Source: Mycobacterium sp. E787
Lineage (GTDB): Bacteria; Actinomycetota; Actinomycetes; Mycobacteriales; Mycobacteriaceae
Direction of reading: 5' to 3'
Length of the DNA stretch: 64,000 bases
Assembly: GCF_001668725.1 (NCBI RefSeq)
Contig: NZ_LZKL01000127.1
Span: 186,001 to 250,000 of the forward strand
The position numbers were made by a program, and so were the translations under genes. The notes under the pieces were generated by a model that did not search any database, was not told where the DNA came from, and worked only from the letters and a program-made list of their open reading frames with translations. Shown one piece after another: positions 16,094 to 23,437 of the stretch. Every line of letters starts with the position of its first letter. The stretch's first letter is position 1.

Positions 16094-17125
16094 ATGTCGT
16101 TCTTCGAAGAGGTGCGGAAGTTGCGCGGCGCAGCATCTGGTGTGCCGCGCCGGCTGGCCATCGCGGCTGTGGGGGCTGCCCTGTTGTCCGGCCTGATCGC
16201 CGCCGGCGGCGGCTTGGCCACCGCGGGGGCGTTCTCGAAACCCGGCCTTCCGGTGGAATACCTACAGGTGCCGTCGCCGTCGATGGGCCGCAACATCAAA
16301 GTCCAGTTCCAGGGCGGTGGACCGCACTCGGTCTACCTGCTGGACGGCCTGCGGGCCCAGGACGACTACAACGGTTGGGACATCAACACTCCCGCGTTCG
16401 AGGAGTTCTACCAGTCCGGCCTGTCGGTGATCATGCCCGTGGGCGGCCAGTCCAGCTTCTACAGCAACTGGTACCAGCCGTCATCGGGCAACGGCCAGAA
16501 CTACACCTACAAGTGGGAGACGTTCCTGACCCAGGAGATGCCCGCTTGGCTGCAGGCCAACAAGCAGGTGTCGCCGTTCGGCAACGCCGTGGTCGGCCTG
16601 TCGATGTCGGGCGGCTCGTCGCTGATCATGGCCGCGTACTACCCTCAGCAATTCCCCTACGCCGCTTCGCTTTCGGGCTTCCTCAACCCGTCCGAGGGCT
16701 GGTGGCCGACCCTGATCGGCCTGGCGATGAACGACGCGGGCGGTTACAACGCCAACAGCATGTGGGGCCCGTCGTCCGACCCGGCGTGGAAGCGCAACGA
16801 CCCGATGGTGCAGATTCCGCGGCTCGTCGCCAACAACACCCGGATCTGGGTCTACTGCGGTAACGGCACGCCCAGCGACCTCGGCGGCGACAACATGCCG
16901 GCGAAGTTCCTGGAGGGCCTGACGCTGCGCACCAATCAGCAGTTCCAGAACAACTACGTGGCCGCGGGCGGACGCAACGGGACCTTCAACTTCCCGGCCA
17001 ACGGAACCCACTCGTGGCCCTACTGGAACCAGCAGCTGGTCGCCATGAAGCCCGACATCCTGCAGGTGCTCAACGCCGTCAACGCCAACGCGCAACCGGC
17101 ACAACCGGCACAACCGGCGGCCTGA
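16094..17125 (+). CDS. fbpC: Diacylglycerol acyltransferase/mycolyltransferase Ag85C (Rv0129c homologue)
   Basis: A 343-residue secreted mycolyltransferase that transfers mycolates between trehalose monomycolates and to arabinogalactan. A signal peptide of about 45 residues ends at A-T-A-G-A, and the mature protein begins F-S-K-P-G-L-P-V-E-Y-L-Q, the antigen 85 N-terminus. The alpha/beta-hydrolase nucleophile is in G-L-S-M-S-G-G-S, the catalytic His in G-T-H-S-W-P-Y-W, and the Ag85C-type Cys in W-V-Y-C-G-N-G. The C-terminus carries a short Q-P-A repeat. Neighbours htdZ and Rv0128 confirm that this is fbpC rather than fbpA or fbpB. The 205 bp upstream presumably carry its promoter; I see no clear element there. 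Confidence 0.95.
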   Translation: MSFFEEVRKLRGAASGVPRRLAIAAVGAALLSGLIAAGGGLATAGAFSKPGLPVEYLQVPSPSMGRNIKVQFQGGGPHSVYLLDGLRAQDDYNGWDINTPAFEEFYQSGLSVIMPVGGQSSFYSNWYQPSSGNGQNYTYKWETFLTQEMPAWLQANKQVSPFGNAVVGLSMSGGSSLIMAAYYPQQFPYAASLSGFLNPSEGWWPTLIGLAMNDAGGYNANSMWGPSSDPAWKRNDPMVQIPRLVANNTRIWVYCGNGTPSDLGGDNMPAKFLEGLTLRTNQQFQNNYVAAGGRNGTFNFPANGTHSWPYWNQQLVAMKPDILQVLNAVNANAQPAQPAQPAA

Positions 17126-17138
17126 ACCGCCCCAAGCC

Positions 17139-17180
17139 AGCATCGGCAGTAGCGCACCGGTCAGCGCTACTGCCGATGCT
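17139..17180. terminator. Perfect 17-bp hairpin between convergent fbpC and the DUF1275 gene
   Basis: AGCATCGGCAGTAGCGC (17139-17155) and its exact complement (17164-17180) enclose the 8-nt loop ACCGGTCA. The right arm contains the stop codon and last codons of the leftward gene. There is no T tract, which is usual for mycobacterial terminators. Confidence 0.75.
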
Positions 17181-17874
17181 CATCTTCTGACCTGGTGTTC
17201 AACAACGCGCGGCGATCCTGGTGGAAGTAGGTGTACAGGGTGGTAGCCGCGCACGCGATCGTCGCGATCACCAGCATCCAGCTCCCGTTGACCACCACGC
17301 CGATGAAGCCGCCGAGCGCGGCGCCCACGATGAAGCTGGCCAGCAGCAGGAAGTAGCCGAGCCAATCCGCCGCCTTGCCGCCGGCGATGTGGCGTTCGAT
17401 GCCCTGCCCCATCTTCACCATCGTGCCGGTCACATAGCTCAACGGAACCGACACTTCGCCGTCCTTGACGAACGACGTGTTCAACGCTCCGTTCGCGAAG
17501 GCCAACACGACAATTGGCGCGAAGTCCAGGAACTTCTCCTCCCAGCCTTCGTCGATGACGTCCAGGGCGGTGGCAACCGCCAGGCTGATGGTCGTCAGCA
17601 CGGTCGGGCCGTGCGGATGGTTCACCCAAAAATGCCGCCGGCACACCGAGGCGACCACCACGCCGCCCACGAATGACACCATGAGCACCGCCGCACTGAC
17701 CGCGAGCCACGGTTGGTGCGTGAAATACGCCAGGACCGCGCGTTGGGCGTTGCCGGTCATGAAGACCACGAAGTATCCCTGTGAATGGGTGAACGAGATC
17801 GCCCCCAGCACACCGGCCAGCACCGCGAGCACCCACGAGAGCCGCGCCTCACTGTTGAAAGTTTCGCCCGCCAC
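17167..17874 (-). CDS. DUF1275 (YoaK-type) membrane protein, Rv0128 homologue
   Basis: A 235-residue protein with about six transmembrane helices. The conserved start is L-A-V-L-A-G-V-L-G-A-I-S-F plus the F-M-T-G-N-A-Q segment, and the middle region reads N-G-A-L-N-T-S-F...Y-V-T-G-T-M-V-K. This is the DUF1275 pattern; its function is unknown. Its place between fbpC and mak matches Rv0128, although that protein is somewhat longer as I recall. Confidence 0.82.
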   Translation of the reverse strand: MAGETFNSEARLSWVLAVLAGVLGAISFTHSQGYFVVFMTGNAQRAVLAYFTHQPWLAVSAAVLMVSFVGGVVVASVCRRHFWVNHPHGPTVLTTISLAVATALDVIDEGWEEKFLDFAPIVVLAFANGALNTSFVKDGEVSVPLSYVTGTMVKMGQGIERHIAGGKAADWLGYFLLLASFIVGAALGGFIGVVVNGSWMLVIATIACAATTLYTYFHQDRRALLNTRSEDEHRQ

Positions 17875-17938
17875 ACGAACATGCTGTCAGACGCCCGCCC
17901 AAATCGCAGGCGGCACATAGGTACTACCTATGTTTGCG

Positions 17939-19291
17939 CTAAGCGGCGGTCAGCCGGGCGATGGAACGCAACGGGATCGGCAGCCATCCGGGCCGGTGCC
18001 GCGCCTCATAACCGGCCTCGTAGACCGCCTTGTCGAGTTCGTATGCGGCCAGCAGCTGCGCCGAATCGCGTGGGTCGATCCCGGACACGGCCGCGTAACC
18101 GTCGCAGAAGGCCGCGCAGTTGCGCTCGATCCATTCCCGCGCGCGGGCGGCCAGCTGCTTGTCGCCGCCCTGATCGAGCAGTGGCCCGTAGGCGGCGTAC
18201 TCGAAGGAGCGCAGGACGCCGGCCACATCGCGCAACGGTGAATCCGGCGCCCGCCGCTCGTCGAGCGGCTGGCCCGGCTCCCCCTCGAAGTCGATCAGCA
18301 GCCAGCTTTCCGGGGTCCGCAACACCTGACCCAGATGCAGGTCGCCGTGCACCCGCTGCACGGTGACCGTCTCGCGGGCGAGCTTGCCGAATCGTTCTTC
18401 GATCGTCGCCGCGTACTCCTCGAGTTCGGGCACCTTGGCGACGGTCGACGACAGCCGCGCCAGCACCGTGTCCGCGGGGAACGGGACCTCGGCCGTGCCC
18501 AGCGACTCGGCCAACGTCGCGTGTACGGAGGCCACTGCCTCGCCCAGCCGGTTGGACTCGGCGGCGAAGTCACCACCGACCTCGTAGGCGTACAGGTCGC
18601 CCTCGGCGAACAGGTCCCGGATGCTGGCGGTGGCCATGGCCCAGCCCTCGGCGGCGTTCGACGCGAACTCGGTCACCATGCCCAGCGGCCAGGCCTCATC
18701 GTCGGGGAGCGCCATCTCGTAGGTGCCCAGCAACCGGGCCACATGCGGGTTGCCCGCCCGCGCGAGCACCCGGTTCAGTTCGATGTCTGGGTTGATGCCG
18801 CTGCTGACGCGGCGGAACACCTTGAAGATGGCGCGCCGATCGAAGATCACGCTGGTGTTGCTCTGCTCGGCGTCGGAGACGTGCGGCATCGCTTCCAGCG
18901 GCAGCTCGACGCCGGGTTCCTTGGCGAACGTCACGTCGACACCGGACGCGCCGCGGGCGCCCGAAGAGTCGACCAAGGACAGCAGGAACCGCGGGGCGTC
19001 GACGTCGTAGAGGGCGTCGAAGCCGGTCCGATCGTCCGCGGCGCCGATCGTGGCCACGGTGCTGTACTCCGAGACGGGCGCGGAATCCCACCCGACGATC
19101 ACCTGGTAGCGCTCCGACGAACCGTCGGCATAGTCGGCGTCAACGAGCACCAGGTCGAGGCCGTCCCGCAGCGGGACGACGACGGCCGCCTCCGCGCGTG
19201 ACAGTTCCCGGTTGCGTCCGGCGTACCAGCGTTGCTGAGGCAGCCACTCGGACCAAGGCAGCTTGGCCGGGCTCCCGGAAGGGACAGTCAT
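17939..19291 (-). CDS. mak: Maltokinase (Rv0127 homologue)
   Basis: A 450-residue kinase that makes maltose 1-phosphate from maltose and ATP, feeding the GlgE alpha-glucan pathway. It has an N-terminal cap domain (L-P-Q-Q-R-W-Y-A-G-R-N near residue 20) and an aminoglycoside-phosphotransferase-like core, with the catalytic loop V-H-G-D-L-H-L-G-Q near 317 and the metal-binding L-I-D-F-E-G-E-P near 337. The start overlaps the treS stop by 4 bp. TreS and Mak are known to form a complex, so the coupling fits stoichiometric synthesis. Confidence 0.93.
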   Translation of the reverse strand: MTVPSGSPAKLPWSEWLPQQRWYAGRNRELSRAEAAVVVPLRDGLDLVLVDADYADGSSERYQVIVGWDSAPVSEYSTVATIGAADDRTGFDALYDVDAPRFLLSLVDSSGARGASGVDVTFAKEPGVELPLEAMPHVSDAEQSNTSVIFDRRAIFKVFRRVSSGINPDIELNRVLARAGNPHVARLLGTYEMALPDDEAWPLGMVTEFASNAAEGWAMATASIRDLFAEGDLYAYEVGGDFAAESNRLGEAVASVHATLAESLGTAEVPFPADTVLARLSSTVAKVPELEEYAATIEERFGKLARETVTVQRVHGDLHLGQVLRTPESWLLIDFEGEPGQPLDERRAPDSPLRDVAGVLRSFEYAAYGPLLDQGGDKQLAARAREWIERNCAAFCDGYAAVSGIDPRDSAQLLAAYELDKAVYEAGYEARHRPGWLPIPLRSIARLTAA

Positions 19292-21057
19292 GAGTTCTCC
19301 TCACATGCGGGGGACAACTGGAACCAGTAGAACCCGTGTCCCGGCAGTGTCAGCAGGTAGGGCAGGTGACCGACACGGGGGAATTCCACGTGCCCGGTCA
19401 GCTCCACCGGCGTGCAGCCGCTCCAGTTCTGCAGGTTCAGTTCGATCGGTTGGGGGAACCGCGACAGGTTGTTGACGCATAGCACGGTGTCCCCATCCGC
19501 CTGGCGCACAAACGCCAGCACGGAGGGGTTAGACCCGCCCAGCTCCTCAAACCTTCCGATCGCGAAAGCCTTGTGCCGCCCGCGCACCGCCAGCATCATC
19601 CGGGTGAAGTTCAGCAGGGACGTCGAGGTGTCGCGCTGCGCCTCCACGTTGACGGCCTGGTACCCGTAGACGGGGTCCTGGCTGGGCGGCAGGAACAGCC
19701 GGCCGGGGTTGGCCGTGGAAAACCCGGCGTTGCGGTCCGGGGTCCACTGCATCGGGGTGCGCACCCCGTCGCGGTCCCCGAGCCAGATCACGTCGCCCAT
19801 GCCGATCTCGTCGCCGTAGTAGAGCACCGGCGAGCCGGGCAGCGACAGCAGCAGCGCGGTGAACAGCTCGATCTGGTTGCGGTCGTTGTCCAGCAGGGGC
19901 GCGAGGCGGCGGCGGATGCCGACGTTCGCCTTCATCCGCGGGTCCTTGGCGTACTCGGAGTACATGTAGTCGCGCTCTTCGTCGGTGACCATCTCGAGCG
20001 TCAACTCGTCGTGGTTGCGCAAAAAGATTCCCCACTGGGCCATGTCGGGGATGGCGGGCGTCTGGGCCAGGATCTCCGAGATGGGAAACCGCGATTCGCG
20101 CCGGACGGCCATGAAGATGCGCGGCATCAACGGGAAGTGGAACGCCATGTGGCACTCGTCGCCGCCGGTGCTGGGATCCCCGAAGTACTCGACCACGTCG
20201 CCCGGCCACTGGTTGGCCTCGGCGAGCAGCACCCGGCCGGGGAACTCGTCGTCGACGACCTTGCGCACCCGCTTGAGGAAGGCGTGGGTCTCGGGGAGGT
20301 TCTCGCAGTTGGTGCCCTCACGTTCGAACAGATAGGGCACCGCGTCGAGGCGAAATCCGTCGATGCCCAGCCCGAGCCAGAAGCGGATGACGTCGATCAT
20401 CGCCTCCTGAACGGCCGGGTTGTCGTAGTTCAGGTCGGGCTGGTGGGAAAAGAAGCGGTGCCAGTAGAACTGGCGCCGGACCGGGTCGAAGGTCCAGTTC
20501 GACTCCTCGGTGTCGACGAAGATGATGCGGGCGTCGGTGTAGCGCTCGCTGGTGTCGCTCCAGACGTAGTAGTCGCCATAGGGCCCGTCGGGATCGTGCC
20601 GCGACTCCTGAAACCACGGGTGGGACTCCGAGGTGTGGTTCATCACCAGGTCGGTGATCACCCGGATCCCCCTCTCGTGGGCCGCGTCGAGGAGGGCGAC
20701 GAAGTCCTCGACGGTCCCGAAATCGGGCAGCACCTTGTAGAAGTCGCGGATGTCGTAGCCGCCGTCGCGCAGCGGTGAGTCGTAGAACGGGGGCAGCCAG
20801 ATGCAGTCGATCCCGAGCCACTGCAGGTAGTCCAGGCGGTCCATGAGTCCGCGCAGGTCGCCCTGCCCGTCGGCGTTGGCGTCACTGAACGCGCGGACCA
20901 GGACCTCGTAGAAAACCGCGTGCTTGAACCACGTCGGGTCCGCCGGCAGCGCGGCGGCGTTGTCGAAATCCTCGGCATCCGGGTGCTCGACCACACCGTC
21001 TTCGACGTGACTGCCCGCGGTTGGATCGTGCTCGACAGCTTCTCGTGCGTCGTTCAT
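19288..21057 (-). CDS. treS: Trehalose synthase / maltose isomerase (Rv0126 homologue)
   Basis: A 589-residue GH13 enzyme that interconverts trehalose and maltose. GH13 regions are visible: D-L-V-M-N-H near residue 150, G-F-R-L-D-A-V-P (nucleophile Asp) near 238, L-L-A-E-A-N-Q-W (acid/base Glu) near 280 and F-L-R-N-H-D-E near 345. The N-terminal H-V-E-D-G-V-V-E-H-P-D-A block matches M. tuberculosis TreS. The ATG at 21057 was preferred over a GTG 3 codons upstream. Its product maltose is phosphorylated by the overlapping downstream mak product. Confidence 0.94.
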   Translation of the reverse strand: MNDAREAVEHDPTAGSHVEDGVVEHPDAEDFDNAAALPADPTWFKHAVFYEVLVRAFSDANADGQGDLRGLMDRLDYLQWLGIDCIWLPPFYDSPLRDGGYDIRDFYKVLPDFGTVEDFVALLDAAHERGIRVITDLVMNHTSESHPWFQESRHDPDGPYGDYYVWSDTSERYTDARIIFVDTEESNWTFDPVRRQFYWHRFFSHQPDLNYDNPAVQEAMIDVIRFWLGLGIDGFRLDAVPYLFEREGTNCENLPETHAFLKRVRKVVDDEFPGRVLLAEANQWPGDVVEYFGDPSTGGDECHMAFHFPLMPRIFMAVRRESRFPISEILAQTPAIPDMAQWGIFLRNHDELTLEMVTDEERDYMYSEYAKDPRMKANVGIRRRLAPLLDNDRNQIELFTALLLSLPGSPVLYYGDEIGMGDVIWLGDRDGVRTPMQWTPDRNAGFSTANPGRLFLPPSQDPVYGYQAVNVEAQRDTSTSLLNFTRMMLAVRGRHKAFAIGRFEELGGSNPSVLAFVRQADGDTVLCVNNLSRFPQPIELNLQNWSGCTPVELTGHVEFPRVGHLPYLLTLPGHGFYWFQLSPACEENS

Positions 21058-21178
21058 CAATTCCACGATGCCACGTGTACCCGACGCGGCACGTCGGGAA
21101 TCACCACCGCTGGCGTGCGACGGATCACGCTGTGCCGCAAGGGAGTTGGATGCGAGGCGGGCATTATCCGCGCGAATA

Positions 21179-22237
21179 TCAGGCCGGCGGCCCGTCCGCC
21201 AGCGTCACCGGCCCGCTGCGGTCGCCGCCCCCCTTGGCGATCCAGCGCAGCATGATGGTGTCGCCGGGGTGGTGCGGGACGAGCACGTCGGTCATCGAGG
21301 TGGCCCCGGTGATCGGGACGTTGTCGACGCCGACGATGACGTCGCCGGCCGACACGCCGGCGGCCGCCGCGGGACCGCTGCCGACGACGCGTTCGACCCG
21401 CGCGCCGTTGCCGCCGTTGTCGGTGACGCCCAGGCCGAGGAAGGCCGTCGGACCGATGTGCGTCGTGTTCGAGCCGGCGCCGGACCGGATCTGTCCGGCG
21501 ACCCCCATCGCCGTACCGATCGGAATGGCGAAGCCCTGACCGCCGGACATCTTGTAGCTGTCGGTGGCGGCGGTGTTCATGCCGATCACCTGCCCGGCCT
21601 GGTTGACCATGGGTCCACCGGAGTCACCCGGCCGGATCGCGGCGTCCGCCTGGATCAGCCCGCCCAGGTTCTCCTCGGCACCGGTCAGCGTGTCGGTTGC
21701 CGACACGGTCTGGTTGAGCGCGACGACCTTGCCGGCCACCGCGCTCGGCGTCCCGCCCTGACCGCCGGCGTTGCCCAGCGCGACGACGGGGTCGCCGACC
21801 GCCACCCCGCCACCGATGTTGGCCGCGGGCAGGCCACCGCCACCGCGCAGCTGCAGGACCGCGACATCCGCGTTCCTGTCATAGCCGATCACGTCGACGG
21901 CATAGGTCTGGCCGTTGCCGACGGCGAACGCGCTGATGTCGGTGGCACCCGAGATCACGTGGTTGTTGGTCAGGATGACGCCGCCCGGGTCGATGACGAT
22001 CCCGGTTCCCGCGCCGACCGCGTTGTTGTAGCCGAATTTGGTGCTGATGTCGACGACCTGCGGCCCCACCTTGCCGACGATGCCCGAGGGGTCGAGCGGC
22101 GCCATGGGCCGGTCGTGAGACGGCCCGGGAGGTGCGGCGGACGCCGGGACCGTGGCCAGGCCCAGGCCCAGTCCGATCACAGCCAGCACGCTGACCAACC
22201 ATGACCACCAGACTGAGCGGTGGTGCCATTTGCCCAT
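21179..22237 (-). CDS. pepA: Secreted trypsin-like serine protease PepA with PDZ domain (Rv0125 homologue)
   Basis: A 352-residue exported protease. The signal peptide (W-W-S-W-L-V-S-V-L-A-V-I-G-L-G) ends at V-P-A-S-A-A. The catalytic triad is in T-N-N-H-V-I-S-G-A (His), N-A-D-V-A-V-L-Q-L (Asp) and P-G-D-S-G-G-P-M (Ser), followed by a PDZ domain from about residue 255. The ATG at 22237 has a perfect AGGAGGTGA ribosome-binding site; the frame is open 22 codons further. It lies upstream of treS in the same direction (122-bp gap). PE_PGRS2 and Rv0122-0123, which precede pepA in M. tuberculosis, are absent. Confidence 0.92.
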   Translation of the reverse strand: MGKWHHRSVWWSWLVSVLAVIGLGLGLATVPASAAPPGPSHDRPMAPLDPSGIVGKVGPQVVDISTKFGYNNAVGAGTGIVIDPGGVILTNNHVISGATDISAFAVGNGQTYAVDVIGYDRNADVAVLQLRGGGGLPAANIGGGVAVGDPVVALGNAGGQGGTPSAVAGKVVALNQTVSATDTLTGAEENLGGLIQADAAIRPGDSGGPMVNQAGQVIGMNTAATDSYKMSGGQGFAIPIGTAMGVAGQIRSGAGSNTTHIGPTAFLGLGVTDNGGNGARVERVVGSGPAAAAGVSAGDVIVGVDNVPITGATSMTDVLVPHHPGDTIMLRWIAKGGGDRSGPVTLADGPPA

Positions 22238-22385
22238 CCCCGTCACCTCCTGCTTTGCGCTCAGAACCAGAATCGGCCCAGCCTCCGCGTCTGGGACACA
22301 CAACTCGATCTGTATAACCGTAATGCAGATAGCTATGCGGGATGGTGGTCAGTCCCCGTTTGGCCGCTGCGCCGCCGGTCCCCGC

Positions 22386-22850
22386 TCAGGCCCTCCGGGC
22401 CGGCGTGATCGCATGGGTCAGGTGCCGGCTGACGTCACCCACCATGTCGATGAGCGTGAGGTCGCGGTACGAGAACCGCCATTCGCCGTCGACCCGCTCG
22501 AATCGGTCGTGGTAGCGACCCGTGACGATGGTTTGCAGGGGCAGCTCGTCGGTCTGCTGCAGCACCGTGTAGTAGCTACGGCAGCTCGCGCTGCCGGCCC
22601 GCTCGTCGACCTCGATGATCGGGTTCGTCGTCACATGCTTGGTTCGCGGCGTCCCGTCGGGGTGTATCACGATCAGCGACTTCCAGATGCCCAGCAGCGC
22701 ATTGGCGTCAACGGTTTCCTGCGCGGCGTCCGACCCACCGATGCGGATGCGGGCGTGCTCGAAAAGCGCGGCCGCGCCCGGCAGATCGCCGGCATCGATG
22801 CATTCGGCGTAGCGGTAGAGGAGGTTGGTGATCTGGGTTTCCGCCGGCAT
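22386..22850 (-). CDS. SnoaL/NTF2-like protein
   Basis: A 154-residue cone-shaped alpha+beta protein of the SnoaL-like superfamily (L-L-Y-R-Y-A-E-C-I-D-A-G-D near residue 10; R-Y-H-D-R-F-E-R-V-D-G-E-W-R-F near 110). Related domains serve as ring-hydroxylase small subunits, isomerases or ligand binders; no specific activity can be assigned. It starts 31 bp from the divergent F420-type oxidoreductase gene, and both appear to be leaderless. Confidence 0.78.
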   Translation of the reverse strand: MPAETQITNLLYRYAECIDAGDLPGAAALFEHARIRIGGSDAAQETVDANALLGIWKSLIVIHPDGTPRTKHVTTNPIIEVDERAGSASCRSYYTVLQQTDELPLQTIVTGRYHDRFERVDGEWRFSYRDLTLIDMVGDVSRHLTHAITPARRA

Positions 22851-22857
22851 GGGAGTA

Positions 22858-22875
22858 AAAGTACGGCCCTAAGCT
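22858..22875. promoter_or_regulatory. Back-to-back -10 elements for two divergent leaderless genes
   Basis: TAAGCT (22870-22875) ends 6 nt before the GTG at 22882, and on the other strand TACTTT (22863-22858) ends 7 nt before the ATG at 22850. Both fit the TANNNT hexamer, with transcription starting at or next to the start codon. No Shine-Dalgarno sequence could fit in the 31-bp gap for either gene. Confidence 0.5.
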
Positions 22876-22881
22876 GACCAG

Positions 22882-23304
22882 GTGGGCGAATTCGACCCGA
22901 AGGTCAGATTCACACAGTCCCCGATAGCCCGGCTGGCCACGGCCACGCCCGACGGCGCGCCGCACCTGGTCCCGGTGGTCTTCGCCGTCGACGAGGCGCA
23001 CGGCGGTCAGGGCGTCGTGTACACCGCCGTGGACGCCAAACCGAAGGCGTCGCGGCGGCTGCGGCGGCTGGCCAACATCGAACTCAATCCCCAGGTCAGC
23101 CTGCTCGTCGACCACTACGACGAGGATTGGTCGCGGTTGTGGTGGGCCCGCGCCGACGGCATCGCCGCAATTCATTCCGACGGCGACGCTCTTGCCACCG
23201 GGTTCCGGTTGCTGCGCGCCAAATATCCCCAGTACCAGGCCGTTTCGCTGGACGGCCCGGTGATCGCGGTCACGGTGCGCCGCTGGGCCGGCTGGCACGC
23301 CTGA
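22882..23304 (+). CDS. PPOX-class F420-dependent oxidoreductase (Rv0121c homologue)
   Basis: A 140-residue split-barrel flavin/F420-binding protein of the pyridoxamine-phosphate-oxidase superfamily (A-R-L-A-T-A-T-P-D-G-A-P-H-L-V-P-V near residue 12; D-A-K-P-K near 52; W-W-A-R-A-D-G near 85). M. tuberculosis has its homologue Rv0121c beside fusA2, as here. Related proteins bind F420 and reduce diverse substrates; the natural substrate is not known. The GTG start lies 6 nt from a -10 hexamer. Confidence 0.85.
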   Translation: MGEFDPKVRFTQSPIARLATATPDGAPHLVPVVFAVDEAHGGQGVVYTAVDAKPKASRRLRRLANIELNPQVSLLVDHYDEDWSRLWWARADGIAAIHSDGDALATGFRLLRAKYPQYQAVSLDGPVIAVTVRRWAGWHA

Positions 23305-23437
23305 CCCGGCCCCAATTGTGGCCCGCCCGTGGCCTTGTGTTGGGCGGCCGTTGGGGGAAAAGTTGCTTACAGCGTCCTGTGGCCCAGAACACACCGCGCC
23401 ACAGCACCCCGCGGCGCTGCAGAACTGGAGGAAAGTC

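Noticed and set aside
17084..17125. Q-P-A tandem repeat at the end of fbpC as a special domain
   Set aside because: Only three short units; such Pro/Ala tails vary freely at antigen 85 C-termini.
19573..20778. 401-codon open frame on the + strand opposite treS
   Set aside because: Composition (His/Val/Gly/Arg rich) is that of an antisense shadow of a high-GC gene; treS on the other strand is unmistakable.
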